Shown: positions 8,762-19,200, numbered from the stretch's first letter. The stretch: DNA of 59,219 nt from Candidatus Cloacimonadota bacterium (GCA_002742885.1 PDOO01000036.1:1-59219); one strand, 5' to 3'. Program-made: numbers and translations. Notes: generated by a model not told the origin, from the letters alone.

Positions 8762-11700
8762 ATGTTTTATAAACAAATTGAACAAAATATAAATGAATCG
8801 AACTATTTTCGGGAAAGCTTGCTTAAAACTGTAAATGAAAGAAACGTTTTGTTTCATAAATTAAATTTTTCGGCAAAATCACTTTTCATTGCTCATCAAT
8901 ACATGAACCTGAAAAAGAATATTATTTTTATAACTTCAGACGATAAGGTTGCCGAAGATTATTTTGATGATCTTATTTTAGTTGCCGGCAAAGAAAATGT
9001 TCAATTTTTACCTGATTTTGAAATTCTTCCTTACGAGCAGCGTTCTCCTCATTACACGATTTCAGGTCAAAGAATATCAGCCTTATCTAAAGCCGTATCC
9101 GACCGACATTTAATTTTCGTGTGTTCAATCAGAGCATTTTTAAGAAAAATAGTTTCTCCGGAAACATTCAAAAGTAATTTGATCAGTCTTAAAATCGGGG
9201 ATGTTTATGCTCCCGATAAACTTGTTTCCGATTTGGTGGGAATGGGATATAAAAACGAGTTTCAAGTATCTCGCCTGGGAGAAACAGCCAAAAGAGGCGG
9301 TATAATAGATGTTTTTTCTCCGAATTTCGACACGCCTTTAAGAATAGAATATTTCGGAGACGAAATTACTTCAATACGTCCGTTTTCGGTAAGTTCTCAA
9401 CGTTCAATCGGCGAAGAAATAAATTCTGTCAATTTTTTGCCTTCCAGAGAATTTTCTCTTCATAATATTGAAACATCCGATAAACTCTGGGAAAAAGTTC
9501 ACGAAAAAGGTTTTTACGAAGGTATTGAACTTGATGCCTCTCTTTTATTGCCGGATATTTCCGTTTTCGGAGATTATTTTGATGATGCAATATTCTTTTT
9601 TGACGAATTTCAATACACGGATTCCTGTCTGGAACGTCTGCAAGAAGAGACAACCGAATTGAGAGCGAAAGCAAAGCTTAATCGCCCCAAAGATATTTTA
9701 CCGGAGATCAAAGATGTATTTGCCGACAAGAAATATCTCGAAAATCTCATAAAAACGGCTAATGTTCATTACCTTTCCAATTCTTATCAGGAATTTCCCG
9801 GAATTTCCGATTATGCGGAAGCGCCTGTCATTCCTCAAACCTCTGTCCACGGCGATTTGGACATCGTTACCGGAAGTATCGACGAAAAACTGCAATCGGG
9901 ATACGAAGTTATCATTCAAAGCGACAACAGAAGTCAGAGTCAAAGGATGAAAGAAATTTTGGCAGACTATGCCGGAAGAATAAATTTTAAGCTTGGATGT
10001 TTGCATAAAGGATTTACCTTAACCGACTCCAAATTGACCATTTTTACCGATCATGAAATTTTCTCTCGTTACAAACAAAAAAGAAATTCCGCCAAGTTTT
10101 CAAAAGATGAAGCTCTTACGGATTATAAATCTCTCAAACTGGGCGATTATATAGTGCACATAGATTACGGAATCGGAATTTACGAAGGTTTAAAAAAAAT
10201 GACGGTGGAGGGAAACAATATCGAATGTTTGGTCCTGACTTACGCAGGAAAAGACAGAATTTACGTTCCGACTTTCCAATTGCAATTGGTATCGAAATTT
10301 GTTTCAGAAGAAGGATATGTTCCGACCATTCATAAAATCGGCGGTAAAAAATGGGATACGCAAAAGAAAAGAGCCCGTAAACAAATCGAAACATCAGCCA
10401 AGGATTTGATAAAATTATATGCGGAAAGACGTTCCAAAAGAGGAATTTCTTTCGATCCGGACAATACCTGGCAAGAAATGATGGAAGAAGCTTTTATTTA
10501 CGAAGACACTCCCGATCAAAAAAGAGCCTCGGAAGAAATCAAAGCCGATATGGAATCTCCCGTACCTATGGAACGTCTTCTGTGCGGAGATGTGGGATTC
10601 GGCAAAACTGAAGTTGCAATCAGAGCGGCATTTAAAGCCGTCCTCAGCGGTTATCAGGTTGCAATTCTGGTACCGACCACTCTGTTGGCGGAACAACATT
10701 ATTTAGTATTTAAAGAAAGGCTTGCCCAATATCCCGTTACTATTTCGATGTTGAGCAGATTCCGCACCAAAACCAAAATAAAAAAAGATATCGAGAAATT
10801 AAAAGCAGGCGAAACGGACATTGTTATAGGCACTCACAGAATCCTTTCCAAAGACGTTATTTTCAAAAATCTCGGATTGCTTATAGTTGACGAAGAACAC
10901 AGATTCGGAGTTCGGCACAAAGAAAAATTGAGAAAATTCAAAAGCAATATAGATACGCTTTACATGTCTGCCACCCCTATTCCCAGAACCTTAAATATGG
11001 CATTGTCCAAAATGAAAGAAATATCATTAATCCAAACTTCTCCGAAAGCTCGCCTTCCCGTAAGAACAATTATAAGCCGATACGATGAACCGGTTATCAA
11101 GGAAGCAATTAATCGGGAAATTGACCGAGGAGGTCAGATATTTTTTCTGCATAATCGAGTTCAAACCATAAACACCGTTGCCGAAAATCTTAAAAAAATC
11201 GTACCTCACGTAAATATTAAAGTCGGACACGGGCAAATGCCTGAAAAACAGCTTGAGAAAGTTATGATTGATTTTGCCGACCATAAATTTGATTTGCTTG
11301 TTGCCACCGCAATCATTGAAACAGGAATAGATATTCCCAACGCCAATACTTTGATTGTCAATCGGGCAGATATGTTCGGATTGGCTCAACTTTACCAAAT
11401 AAGAGGAAGAGTCGGGCGAAGCAACAGACGAGCTTACGCCTATCTTATAATCCCGAAAAACCTTAACGATATTTCAAGGAAACGTCTGGAAATGTTGACG
11501 GAATACGATTATCTCGGAGCCGGTTACCAAATAGCAATGCAGGATTTGGAATTGCGAGGAGCAGGAACCATGCTCGGAACGAAACAAAGCGGAGTAATAA
11601 ATTCCATCGGATTTAACCATTACAACAGATTGTTGGAAAGCGCTATAGAAAACATAGAAAAGAAAAAAACGGGAGACTGGTGGGAAGATGCTGAAAAAGC

Positions 11701-12187
11701 AGATAAATTCAATCCGGTAAAAATAGAAGTTGATTATTATTTCCCCGATTATTTTATCCCGGATGAAAAAACGCGTCTCCAAATTTATAATCGATTGCTT
11801 GATTTTAACGACGAAAAAATGTTCGGAGAACTGAAAGACGAATTAAGGGATCGTTTCGGCGCTTTGCCTGAAGTTGCTCTGCAAACAATAGAATTTTATC
11901 GTTTAAGATTCATTGCCAAACAAGCCGGACTGAAAGGTTGTAAAATAAGAGGAAACACTTTAAGTTTGGAGTTTGATAACACAAAACTTCCGCCTAGAGA
12001 GATTATAGGAAAACTTATGCAAAAATTTACTCATGACGTAAAATTTGAAACCGCAAAAGAATTTGTCATGAAATTTACTCTTTCAAAATCAGCAAAACCG
12101 GACAAAAAAAATATTTACGCCGAAGCATTGAAAATAATTAATTTTTACTCTAAATTACAAAATGACTCGGAGATAACAAAAAGGTAA
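8762..12187 (+). CDS. mfd: Transcription-repair coupling factor Mfd
   Basis: The 1141-residue protein has all Mfd domains: the UvrB-homology N-terminus (QFLPDFEILPYEQRSPH near residue 95), the RNA-polymerase-interacting domain (KLGDYIVHIDYGIGIYEGL near residue 460), the superfamily 2 translocase with GDVGFGKTEVA (Walker A, about 617) and DEEH, helicase motif VI in QIRGRVGRS, and a C-terminal TRCF domain. Mfd removes RNA polymerase stalled at DNA lesions and recruits UvrA. The start is fixed by GGAGA eight bases upstream. Three bases separate it from the small chorismate mutase gene. Confidence 0.97.
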   Translation: MFYKQIEQNINESNYFRESLLKTVNERNVLFHKLNFSAKSLFIAHQYMNLKKNIIFITSDDKVAEDYFDDLILVAGKENVQFLPDFEILPYEQRSPHYTISGQRISALSKAVSDRHLIFVCSIRAFLRKIVSPETFKSNLISLKIGDVYAPDKLVSDLVGMGYKNEFQVSRLGETAKRGGIIDVFSPNFDTPLRIEYFGDEITSIRPFSVSSQRSIGEEINSVNFLPSREFSLHNIETSDKLWEKVHEKGFYEGIELDASLLLPDISVFGDYFDDAIFFFDEFQYTDSCLERLQEETTELRAKAKLNRPKDILPEIKDVFADKKYLENLIKTANVHYLSNSYQEFPGISDYAEAPVIPQTSVHGDLDIVTGSIDEKLQSGYEVIIQSDNRSQSQRMKEILADYAGRINFKLGCLHKGFTLTDSKLTIFTDHEIFSRYKQKRNSAKFSKDEALTDYKSLKLGDYIVHIDYGIGIYEGLKKMTVEGNNIECLVLTYAGKDRIYVPTFQLQLVSKFVSEEGYVPTIHKIGGKKWDTQKKRARKQIETSAKDLIKLYAERRSKRGISFDPDNTWQEMMEEAFIYEDTPDQKRASEEIKADMESPVPMERLLCGDVGFGKTEVAIRAAFKAVLSGYQVAILVPTTLLAEQHYLVFKERLAQYPVTISMLSRFRTKTKIKKDIEKLKAGETDIVIGTHRILSKDVIFKNLGLLIVDEEHRFGVRHKEKLRKFKSNIDTLYMSATPIPRTLNMALSKMKEISLIQTSPKARLPVRTIISRYDEPVIKEAINREIDRGGQIFFLHNRVQTINTVAENLKKIVPHVNIKVGHGQMPEKQLEKVMIDFADHKFDLLVATAIIETGIDIPNANTLIVNRADMFGLAQLYQIRGRVGRSNRRAYAYLIIPKNLNDISRKRLEMLTEYDYLGAGYQIAMQDLELRGAGTMLGTKQSGVINSIGFNHYNRLLESAIENIEKKKTGDWWEDAEKADKFNPVKIEVDYYFPDYFIPDEKTRLQIYNRLLDFNDEKMFGELKDELRDRFGALPEVALQTIEFYRLRFIAKQAGLKGCKIRGNTLSLEFDNTKLPPREIIGKLMQKFTHDVKFETAKEFVMKFTLSKSAKPDKKNIYAEALKIINFYSKLQNDSEITKR

Positions 12188-12190
12188 AAC

Positions 12191-12454
12191 ATGTTAAAAG
12201 AAATAAGAAAAAATATAGATGATACTGACTCGAAAATTCTGGAATTACTGATAAAACGTTTTGCCGAAACAGATAAAATAGCCAAGTTAAAAAAAACTGT
12301 TTATGACGAAAACAGAGAAAAAGAAATTTTGGATAATTTGAAATCAATCAATAAAAAACGTCTGGATGAAGATTTTCTCGAAAATATCTGGATATTCATT
12401 ATGAAGGAAAGCAAAAAACGTCAAAGAAAGATTAAAGATCAGGGTTTAAGATAA
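12191..12454 (+). CDS. Chorismate mutase, AroQ-type single domain
   Basis: The 87-residue all-helical protein begins LKEIRKNIDDTDSKILELLIKRF and continues with AKLKK and NREKEILDNL, the arrangement of the AroQ fold with its conserved basic active-site residues. The enzyme converts chorismate to prephenate for phenylalanine and tyrosine synthesis. Here it is a stand-alone domain rather than fused to prephenate dehydratase or dehydrogenase. It starts three bases after mfd, so the two are co-transcribed, although no functional link is obvious. The convergent fucosidase gene ends seven bases away and no terminator hairpin separates them. Confidence 0.8.
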   Translation: MLKEIRKNIDDTDSKILELLIKRFAETDKIAKLKKTVYDENREKEILDNLKSINKKRLDEDFLENIWIFIMKESKKRQRKIKDQGLR

Positions 12455-12461
12455 ACTGTTT

Positions 12462-14171
12462 TTATTTCATCTCTCCTGTTTTCTTCAAAACAATTTTTTC
12501 CAGAATTAAAGATTTGTCGTTTATCAATTCCGGCATGCTTATTTTGACAATATTTTTATCTTTGTTCAAGGTTGTCTCAAATGACAAGCCCGGCTTATCC
12601 AAAGCTTTGTTTAGAGCCGTCCATTTGGGCAATCCCGGTAAAATTTCGGTAAAAACGGAATCATTTACGGTTATTTCCGTTTTCATTTCTCCGGCTTCTT
12701 CAATTTTCCCGGTTGCGTAAATTTCAAGAAGATATTTTCCGCTTTCGGCAAGATTAAATTCCCATTTTACGGCTTTGCCGTTTGCTTTAAAATTCCAATT
12801 GCCGAGTAAAACTTTGTCGTAATATTGAATTTTTTCTATTTCCGTGTAAATCGGATCAAAAACGGCTTCCGAAGCGGAAAGAATTATATCGCCTTTATAC
12901 GTCGGATTAAATTCAAAATTTTGCCTTGTATCGGAAAGAGAAATTTCGATGACGGAAGAATTCAAGTCAGGCAATTCATCCGGAATAAAGACAGTCGTAA
13001 ATCCTTTTTCGGTTTTGTAATTTAATTCATTATTACCGTTTAAAAATTTTACGGAGGAAATTCCGTTTATGACCGGAAGTTTGATTTTATTGTCTTTGTC
13101 TTTAAGGAAAACATGCAAGTATATTTTATTTTCGGATGTAACTGATGTTCCGAAAAAAGGAATGACCGGGAATTTATTTTCGTTGCAGCCATAAATTGCT
13201 TTTCCGTTTTCTTTCAGCCAATCTCCCATTTTCAAAAGTCTGTCTTCAAACTCGGGTTGAATTTCGCCGTCTGCCGTCGGACCGACATTCAGCAATAAAT
13301 TTCCGCCTTTGGAAGTTATCTCAACCAACATTCTTATCAAGTTGCGAGAAGAAAAAAAATTAGTCTGATAAGGATTATAACCCCAGCAATCTCCCATCGT
13401 GGAACAGGTCTCCCAAACCGTTTTTTCGCCTTTTTCGTTTCTTATGCCGGTTGCGGGAACAAACCCTTCGGGAGTTTTAAAGTCTCCTTCGGCATTATTC
13501 GATAAGCGGTTATTTATCAAAATATCGGGCTTTAAATTATAAATCATCTTCGTAATTTCGGCTGTTTCGACATCATCGAAAGTTCCTTCCCAACCGCCGT
13601 CAAACCAGATTATTGCCGGATTATATTCGGTAATAATTTCTCTTACCTGATTTTTAAAAAATTCTTTATATCTGTTCAAATCGGCATTTTCGGAAGAACG
13701 TTTATCCCAATAACGACGAGGCAAATAATCCGGATGATGCCAATCCATCACCGAATAATAAATACCGAATTTCAGACCTTCGGCTTCACAGGCTTCCTTC
13801 AACAGGCGAACAGCATCCTTTCCGAAAGGAGTATTCATTATATTGTAATCGGTAAACTTTGTGTCGTAAAGACAAAATCCGTCATGGTGTTTGCTGACGA
13901 CAACCGCATACTCAGCACCCGATTTTTTAAATAATTTTGCCCATTCTTTCGGATCAAACTTTTGAGGATTAAATTCTTTTGCCATCTCGGAATATTCTTC
14001 GGGAGGGATTCTGAAATGATCCATATTCCACTCGCTGTAACCTATATTCGCATATAAACCCCAATGAATGAAAATACCGAATTTCGCCTCCTCAAACCAT
14101 TGGGCCGAAGTTGTTTTTGCGCTTAATAAACAAGTCATAAGCAATAGCGTTGCAAGTAAAATATGTTTCAT
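12462..14171 (-). CDS. Secreted alpha-L-fucosidase, GH29
   Basis: The 569-residue protein has a signal peptide (residues 1-23, ending TTSA-QW) and a GH29 (beta/alpha)8 domain. Typical motifs are FGIFIHWGLY (31-40), SKHHDGFCLY (93-102) and IIWFDGGWEG (187-196), whose Asp191 should be the nucleophile. The C-terminal 200 residues form beta-rich, carbohydrate-binding-like domains. It releases fucose from glycans in the periplasm or outside the cell. GGAG precedes the ATG. With the GH20 hexosaminidase at 50547 it suggests use of fucosylated, amino-sugar-containing glycans such as mucin or plant/algal polymers; this ecological reading is inference. Confidence 0.92.
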   Translation of the reverse strand: MKHILLATLLLMTCLLSAKTTSAQWFEEAKFGIFIHWGLYANIGYSEWNMDHFRIPPEEYSEMAKEFNPQKFDPKEWAKLFKKSGAEYAVVVSKHHDGFCLYDTKFTDYNIMNTPFGKDAVRLLKEACEAEGLKFGIYYSVMDWHHPDYLPRRYWDKRSSENADLNRYKEFFKNQVREIITEYNPAIIWFDGGWEGTFDDVETAEITKMIYNLKPDILINNRLSNNAEGDFKTPEGFVPATGIRNEKGEKTVWETCSTMGDCWGYNPYQTNFFSSRNLIRMLVEITSKGGNLLLNVGPTADGEIQPEFEDRLLKMGDWLKENGKAIYGCNENKFPVIPFFGTSVTSENKIYLHVFLKDKDNKIKLPVINGISSVKFLNGNNELNYKTEKGFTTVFIPDELPDLNSSVIEISLSDTRQNFEFNPTYKGDIILSASEAVFDPIYTEIEKIQYYDKVLLGNWNFKANGKAVKWEFNLAESGKYLLEIYATGKIEEAGEMKTEITVNDSVFTEILPGLPKWTALNKALDKPGLSFETTLNKDKNIVKISMPELINDKSLILEKIVLKKTGEMK

Positions 14172-14261
14172 TTTGTCTCCTGAAAATCAGAGTAAAAATA
14201 TCGGTGCGATAAGATTAATTTTTTTCGCGCCTTAAGTTGAATTATTTCTAAAATAAAAAGA

Positions 14262-15947
14262 TTACATCTCTTCCAATTTTTCTATTCCCAATAAATCAAG
14301 CACTGTTCCCATCGTATTTCTGAAAGCCGCAACCAATGCCAAACGCTGTCCCGGATTCTCGCTGCGAAGCACCGGACACTCATGGAAAAATCGATTAAAT
14401 ATCTGACAAAGCTCAAAAGCGTAAGCAGCCGTCATGGAAGGCATAAGACGATCTGCCGTATTTTTTTGAACTTCGCGGAACCTGGAAATCTTTTTGATGA
14501 GTCTTATTTCATCTGAATTTGCTTCCCAACCTCGCGCATCAAGAGGAATATCCGTTTTTCTCAAAATAGAAGAAGCTCGAGCGTAACCGTAAAGAAGATA
14601 AGGTCCGGTATCACCTTCAAATCTTATGGCTTCCTTCGGATTAAACATCATGTTTTTGGTGGTTTCCGTCTTCAAAAGTTGATACTTCAAAGCGGCAAGA
14701 GCAATTATTAAACTTCGTTTTTTTACTTCGTTTTCTTCAGATTCGGGATTACGCTTTATGATTTCTTCGGCGGCAAGATCGGCAGTCGATTTAATTAAAT
14801 CGTCGGCATCAACCACGGTTCCTTCTCTTGATTTCATTTTTCCTTCGGGAAGTTCCACCATTCCGTAAGAAAGATGTTCTATGCCGTCGGCGTATTTGTT
14901 TCCGTTTATTTGAAGAATCTTTTTCAAAACCTTAAAATGATATTCCTGCTCGTTTCCGACCACGTAAACCGATTTGTCGTAATTAAAATCAAGATATTTC
15001 AGGTATGCCAAAAAAATGTCCTGCACGATATAAACCGAAGTGCCGTTTGAACGAAGCAAAACTTTTTCTCCCAATCCGAATTCTTCTAAATCAGCAATAA
15101 CCGCTCCGTCTTCCCGCTTTTTAAAGATTCCTCGTTTTAATCCGTCCAAAATAATTTCTTTTCCTTTGCGGAAAATCTTGCTTTCGTAATATTCTTTGTC
15201 AAATTCGGTTCCGAAAAGTTCAAAAGTTTCGGCAAATCCCCGGAAAGCCCAATTATTCATTTTTTCCCAAAGTTCCGTAACATCTTTTTTACCGGCTTCC
15301 CATTCTTCCAACATTTGCAATGCTTTTTTCTCGTAGTCGGGATCAACTTTTGACCGGTCAGCAAATTTTACGTAATAATCTCCCACAAAATGATCAGATT
15401 TTATGTTTTCGCTTTCGGGCGAAGAACCTTTTCCGAAATCACGGTAAGACAACATGGATTTGCAAATATGAACTCCTCGGTCATTAAAGATACAGGTTTT
15501 CTTTACGTCATGACCGGCATACTGCAAAATTCTGGAGACGCTCTCTCCTATCGCCATATTCCTTAAATGCCCCAAATGCAGAGGTTTATTAGTATTGGGA
15601 GAACAATATTCAACAACGGTTACGGATTTTTCGTTACCTTTTCCGTATCCCTCTTTCAAGGATTCGGTTAATACTTTTTCCGTAAGAATTTTTCTGTTTA
15701 CAAAAAGATTAAGATAACCGGAAACTGCTTCAACTTTGGTAAAATATTCATTGTCGGAAAGCTTGGAAACTAAATCTTCCGCAATCAGTTTAGGATTTTT
15801 TCTCAATTTCTTAGCCAAAACAAAACACGGTAAAGCAAAATCTCCCATTTCTTCATTCGGGGGAATTTCAATAAGTTTTTTTATCTCTTCAATTTCCAAA
15901 AATTCTGATAATTCTTTATATAATATATTTACGGTATCGGTTTTCAT
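14262..15947 (-). CDS. argS: Arginyl-tRNA synthetase
   Basis: The 561-residue protein contains the N-terminal Arg-S additional domain (1-90), the class I HIGH motif as LHLGH in NTNKPLHLGHLRNMAIGES (near residue 115), GMVELPEGKMKSREGT as the KMSKS-region counterpart, and a DALR anticodon-binding C-terminus with TGPYLLYGYARASSI. The loss of a canonical KMSK lysine pattern is common in this enzyme. It charges tRNA-Arg. GAGGA precedes the ATG. The gene stands alone between the fucosidase and ppdK genes, and its promoter should lie in the gap at 15948-16417. Confidence 0.96.
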   Translation of the reverse strand: MKTDTVNILYKELSEFLEIEEIKKLIEIPPNEEMGDFALPCFVLAKKLRKNPKLIAEDLVSKLSDNEYFTKVEAVSGYLNLFVNRKILTEKVLTESLKEGYGKGNEKSVTVVEYCSPNTNKPLHLGHLRNMAIGESVSRILQYAGHDVKKTCIFNDRGVHICKSMLSYRDFGKGSSPESENIKSDHFVGDYYVKFADRSKVDPDYEKKALQMLEEWEAGKKDVTELWEKMNNWAFRGFAETFELFGTEFDKEYYESKIFRKGKEIILDGLKRGIFKKREDGAVIADLEEFGLGEKVLLRSNGTSVYIVQDIFLAYLKYLDFNYDKSVYVVGNEQEYHFKVLKKILQINGNKYADGIEHLSYGMVELPEGKMKSREGTVVDADDLIKSTADLAAEEIIKRNPESEENEVKKRSLIIALAALKYQLLKTETTKNMMFNPKEAIRFEGDTGPYLLYGYARASSILRKTDIPLDARGWEANSDEIRLIKKISRFREVQKNTADRLMPSMTAAYAFELCQIFNRFFHECPVLRSENPGQRLALVAAFRNTMGTVLDLLGIEKLEEM

Positions 15948-16307
15948 TATGTCCTCTTATTTTTATAGATATGCGTCAATTTTTTTAATTCCCTGTTTCG
16001 GGCAACAGATTTTTTATAACCGCAAGAAACAGAAATCTTTATATCTCCGGACTTTTAACAAAATACTGATTCGTTTCGATTGACGAGGATGAAGAAATAT
16101 CTCTGTCATAAAAGTTTAAAATCTGAAAAAGGTAATTTCTAAAAGAATCATAGATTTAAAGGCTGAAAATATTTTGAAACTCTCACATGAAAACGTCTTT
16201 AACTCTCTATTTCAGGAATAATTCAATAAACATATTCGCAGTAAAAAAAATTTAACCGCCTGCAAAATACATAGAGATTTTTCATATAGAAAATTATAAA
16301 ATAAAAA

Positions 16308-16357
16308 AACTGATCTCAGAAAGTTAAATTTTATAATACAACATTCAGGGATCAGTT
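16308..16357 (-). repeat. Imperfect inverted repeat with 30-base loop
   Basis: AACTGATCTC (16308-16317) is complementary to GGGATCAGTT (16348-16357) with one mismatch. An A-run to its left gives a minus-strand T-run, so it could act as a second terminator behind ppdK. The long loop makes that uncertain. It could also be a decayed insertion remnant. Confidence 0.35.
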
Positions 16358-16381
16358 TATTTCAGCTGATTTAAAGATAAA

Positions 16382-16407
16382 AAAAGGACTTCTTGCGAAG
16401 CCCTTTT
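16382..16407 (-). terminator. Rho-independent terminator of ppdK
   Basis: AAAAGG and CTTC pair with GAAG and CCTTTT around a TTGC loop, with one mismatch in the stem. The plus-strand A-run at its left gives the U-tract on the minus-strand transcript. It lies 11 bases past the ppdK stop. Confidence 0.8.
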
Positions 16408-16417
16408 AAACATCAAA

Positions 16418-19126
16418 TTATTTTTGTTCAACGGCAGCTTGAGCGGCAGCCAATCTGGCAATCGGAACTCTGAAAGGCGAGCAGCTTACGTAATTCATTC
16501 CGACTTTATTGCAGAAAGTAACCGACTTCGGCTCTCCGCCGTGTTCTCCGCAAATACCGACTTTCAAATCAGGATTGGCACTTCTTCCTTTTTTAGTTCC
16601 CGTTTCAACCAATTGACCGACGCCGGTTTGATCAAGAACTTGGAAAGGATCTTCTTTAAGAATGCCTTTGTCCATGTAAATCGGAAGGAATTTTCCGGCA
16701 TCGTCTCGACTGTAACCGAAAGTCATTTGCGTAAGGTCGTTTGTTCCGAAACTGAAGAATTGAGCTTCTTTACCGATTTGATCGGCTGTTAAAGCGGCTC
16801 TCGGAATTTCGATCATCGTTCCGACCAGGAATTCGATTTTATTTCCTTTTTCTTCAAATACTTTTTCGGCTGTTTTGCGAATAATATCTGCCTGCATCTT
16901 GAATTCTTCAACAGTTCCGATAAGCGGAACCATAATTTCGGGTTTAGGATCGAATCCGGCTTCCTTCATGTTTAAGGCAGCTTCTATAATGGCGCGAGCC
17001 TGCATTTCGGTAATTTCGGGATAAGTATTTCCGAGACGGCATCCTCTGTGACCGAGCATGGGATTGAATTCGTGAAGAGATTCAACTTTTGCTTTAACTG
17101 CTTCAAGAGAAATACCCATTTCTTCAGCCATTTCTTTTTGATTTTTTTCTTCGTGAGGAACAAATTCGTGAAGCGGAGGATCAAGCAAGCGCACGGTAAC
17201 GCCGTAACCGCTCATTGCTTTGAATATTCCTTCAAAATCAGCTCTTTGATAAGGAAGGATTTTAGCGAGAGCTTCTTTTCTTCCCGCTTCGTCATCGGCA
17301 AGAATCATTTCACGCATGGCTTTAATTCTTTCGCCTTCAAAGAACATGTGTTCGGTACGGCAAAGTCCGATACCCTGAGCTCCGAAATTACGGGCAACTT
17401 CCGCATCTTTAGGAGAATCGGCATTGGTTCTGACATACATTCTCGTATATTTATCGCAAATTTTCATCAATTTACCGAAGTTTCCGGAAAGTTCGGCTTC
17501 GATGGTTTTTATTTTACCTTCGTAAACTTCACCGGTAGAACCGTTTAAGGAAACCCAATCACCTTCTTTCAAGGTAAGTTCTCCTATGGTCATGCTACGT
17601 TCTTTATAGTCTATTTTAATTTCTCCGGCGCCTGAAACGCAGCATTTTCCCATTCCTCTGGCAACCACTGCGGCGTGAGAAGTCATTCCGCCTCTGGCTG
17701 TAAGGATACCGTTGGCAACGTTCATGCCTTCAAGATCTTCAGGCGAAGTTTCAATTCTGGCAAGAACGGCATTTTCAAATTTTGAGGCTTCGTCGGCAAA
17801 GAAAACCAATTGTCCTGCTGCCGCTCCCGGTGAAGCCGGAAGACCTTTAGCGAGAACTTTTGCTTCTTTAATGGCGGTTTTATCGAATACGGGGTGAAGA
17901 AGTTCGTCCAATTTATTGGGTTCAACTCTCAAAAGAGCCGTTTTTTCGTCGATGAAGTTTTGTTCAAGCATTTCCATTGCCATGCGAACCATGGCTGCTC
18001 CGGTTCTTTTGCCGTTTCTGGTTTGCAGAAGCCAAAGTTTTCCGTCTTGAATGGTAAATTCCAAATCCTGCATATCTTTATAATGATTTTCAAGTTTGGT
18101 TTCAACTTCGCAAAGCTGCTTATAAATTTCGGGCATGGTTTCTTCCAAAGACGGATATTTTGAAGCTCTGTCTTCTTCGGAGATGTTTTGCATGGCAGCC
18201 CATCTTTTTGATCCTTCCAAAGTGATTTCCTGAGGAGTTCGAATACCGGCAACCACGTCTTCGCCTTGCGCGTTTATGAGATATTCTCCGTTAAAGATGT
18301 CTTCTCCCGTGGCGGCATCGCGAGTAAAAGCAACGCCGGTAGCGGAATTTTCGCCCATATTTCCGTAAACCATGGCTTGTACGTTAACGGCTGTTCCCCA
18401 TTCACCCGGGATTTTATTCATTTTTCTGTAGTACACTGCTCTGTCATTGTTCCAGCTTTCAAAAACGGCAATGATTGCTCCCCAAAGTTGTTCCCAAGGT
18501 TCGTCCGGGAAATCTTTACCGGTTTGTTTTTTTACGGCTGCTTTAAAATCAACAACCAATTTTTTGAGATCATCGACATCAAGATCAGTATCGTTTTTAA
18601 CACCTTTTGCCTCTTTGGCATGATGAAGAATTACTTCAAAAGGATCTTCGTCTTCTTTGGATTCGGGTTTCATGCCGAGAACAACGTCTCCGTACATTTG
18701 AACGAATCTTCTGTATGAATCCCAGGCAAATCTTGCGTTTCCTGATTTTTTTGCCAATCCTTCCACAGCTTCTTCGTTAAGACCGAGATTAAGAACGGTA
18801 TCCATCATGCCGGGCATGGAAACTCTGGCTCCTGAGCGTACGGAAACCAAAAGCGGATTTTCTTTATCGCCGAATTTTGCATTCATGATTTTTTCGACGT
18901 GCTTGATCCCTGCTCCGAGTTCGTCCCATAATAATTTGACGAATTCGTCTTTACCGACGGTGTTATACTCTGTACAAGCATCAGTGGTAATGGTAAATCC
19001 GGCAGGTACCGGAACTCCGATTTTGTTCATCTCGGCAAGGTTTGCGCCTTTTCCGCCGAGAAGATTTTTCATTGTCGTATCGCCTTGAGCTTCTCCTGCT
19101 CCGAAGGTGTATATTCTTTTTGTCAT
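16418..19126 (-). CDS. ppdK: Pyruvate, phosphate dikinase
   Basis: The 902-residue protein has the three-domain PPDK layout: an ATP-grasp domain starting FGAGEAQGDTTMKNLLGGKGANLAEM, the central phosphohistidine domain with GGMTSHAAVVARGMGKCCVSG (catalytic His near residue 455), and the C-terminal PEP/pyruvate barrel with GLCRTEHMFF, the SFGTNDLTQMTFGYSRDD segment and the closing ICGEHGGEP. It interconverts pyruvate, ATP and phosphate with PEP, AMP and pyrophosphate, typical of anaerobes that use pyrophosphate energy in glycolysis. The start is set by a strong GGAGGA. It is a single-gene unit with its own terminator. Confidence 0.97.
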   Translation of the reverse strand: MTKRIYTFGAGEAQGDTTMKNLLGGKGANLAEMNKIGVPVPAGFTITTDACTEYNTVGKDEFVKLLWDELGAGIKHVEKIMNAKFGDKENPLLVSVRSGARVSMPGMMDTVLNLGLNEEAVEGLAKKSGNARFAWDSYRRFVQMYGDVVLGMKPESKEDEDPFEVILHHAKEAKGVKNDTDLDVDDLKKLVVDFKAAVKKQTGKDFPDEPWEQLWGAIIAVFESWNNDRAVYYRKMNKIPGEWGTAVNVQAMVYGNMGENSATGVAFTRDAATGEDIFNGEYLINAQGEDVVAGIRTPQEITLEGSKRWAAMQNISEEDRASKYPSLEETMPEIYKQLCEVETKLENHYKDMQDLEFTIQDGKLWLLQTRNGKRTGAAMVRMAMEMLEQNFIDEKTALLRVEPNKLDELLHPVFDKTAIKEAKVLAKGLPASPGAAAGQLVFFADEASKFENAVLARIETSPEDLEGMNVANGILTARGGMTSHAAVVARGMGKCCVSGAGEIKIDYKERSMTIGELTLKEGDWVSLNGSTGEVYEGKIKTIEAELSGNFGKLMKICDKYTRMYVRTNADSPKDAEVARNFGAQGIGLCRTEHMFFEGERIKAMREMILADDEAGRKEALAKILPYQRADFEGIFKAMSGYGVTVRLLDPPLHEFVPHEEKNQKEMAEEMGISLEAVKAKVESLHEFNPMLGHRGCRLGNTYPEITEMQARAIIEAALNMKEAGFDPKPEIMVPLIGTVEEFKMQADIIRKTAEKVFEEKGNKIEFLVGTMIEIPRAALTADQIGKEAQFFSFGTNDLTQMTFGYSRDDAGKFLPIYMDKGILKEDPFQVLDQTGVGQLVETGTKKGRSANPDLKVGICGEHGGEPKSVTFCNKVGMNYVSCSPFRVPIARLAAAQAAVEQK

Positions 19127-19200
19127 GATTCCTCCAAGGAATTTATTTTTTTATCTTCAATTTACAATAAAATACATAATTTTTTGCATATATTTTAAAT

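Larger units (their letters stand above)
15948..16417. other. Intergenic region between ppdK and argS
   Basis: No gene is visible in these 470 bases. The left part must carry the argS promoter on the minus strand. The right part holds an imperfect inverted repeat (16308-16357) and the ppdK terminator (16382-16407). Everything else is AT-rich without recognisable signals. Confidence 0.5.

Noticed and set aside
16424-19088. Several plus-strand frames of 66-166 codons over the ppdK region
   Set aside because: They are shadows of the clear minus-strand PPDK gene, have no ribosome binding sites and low-complexity Phe/Arg-rich products.
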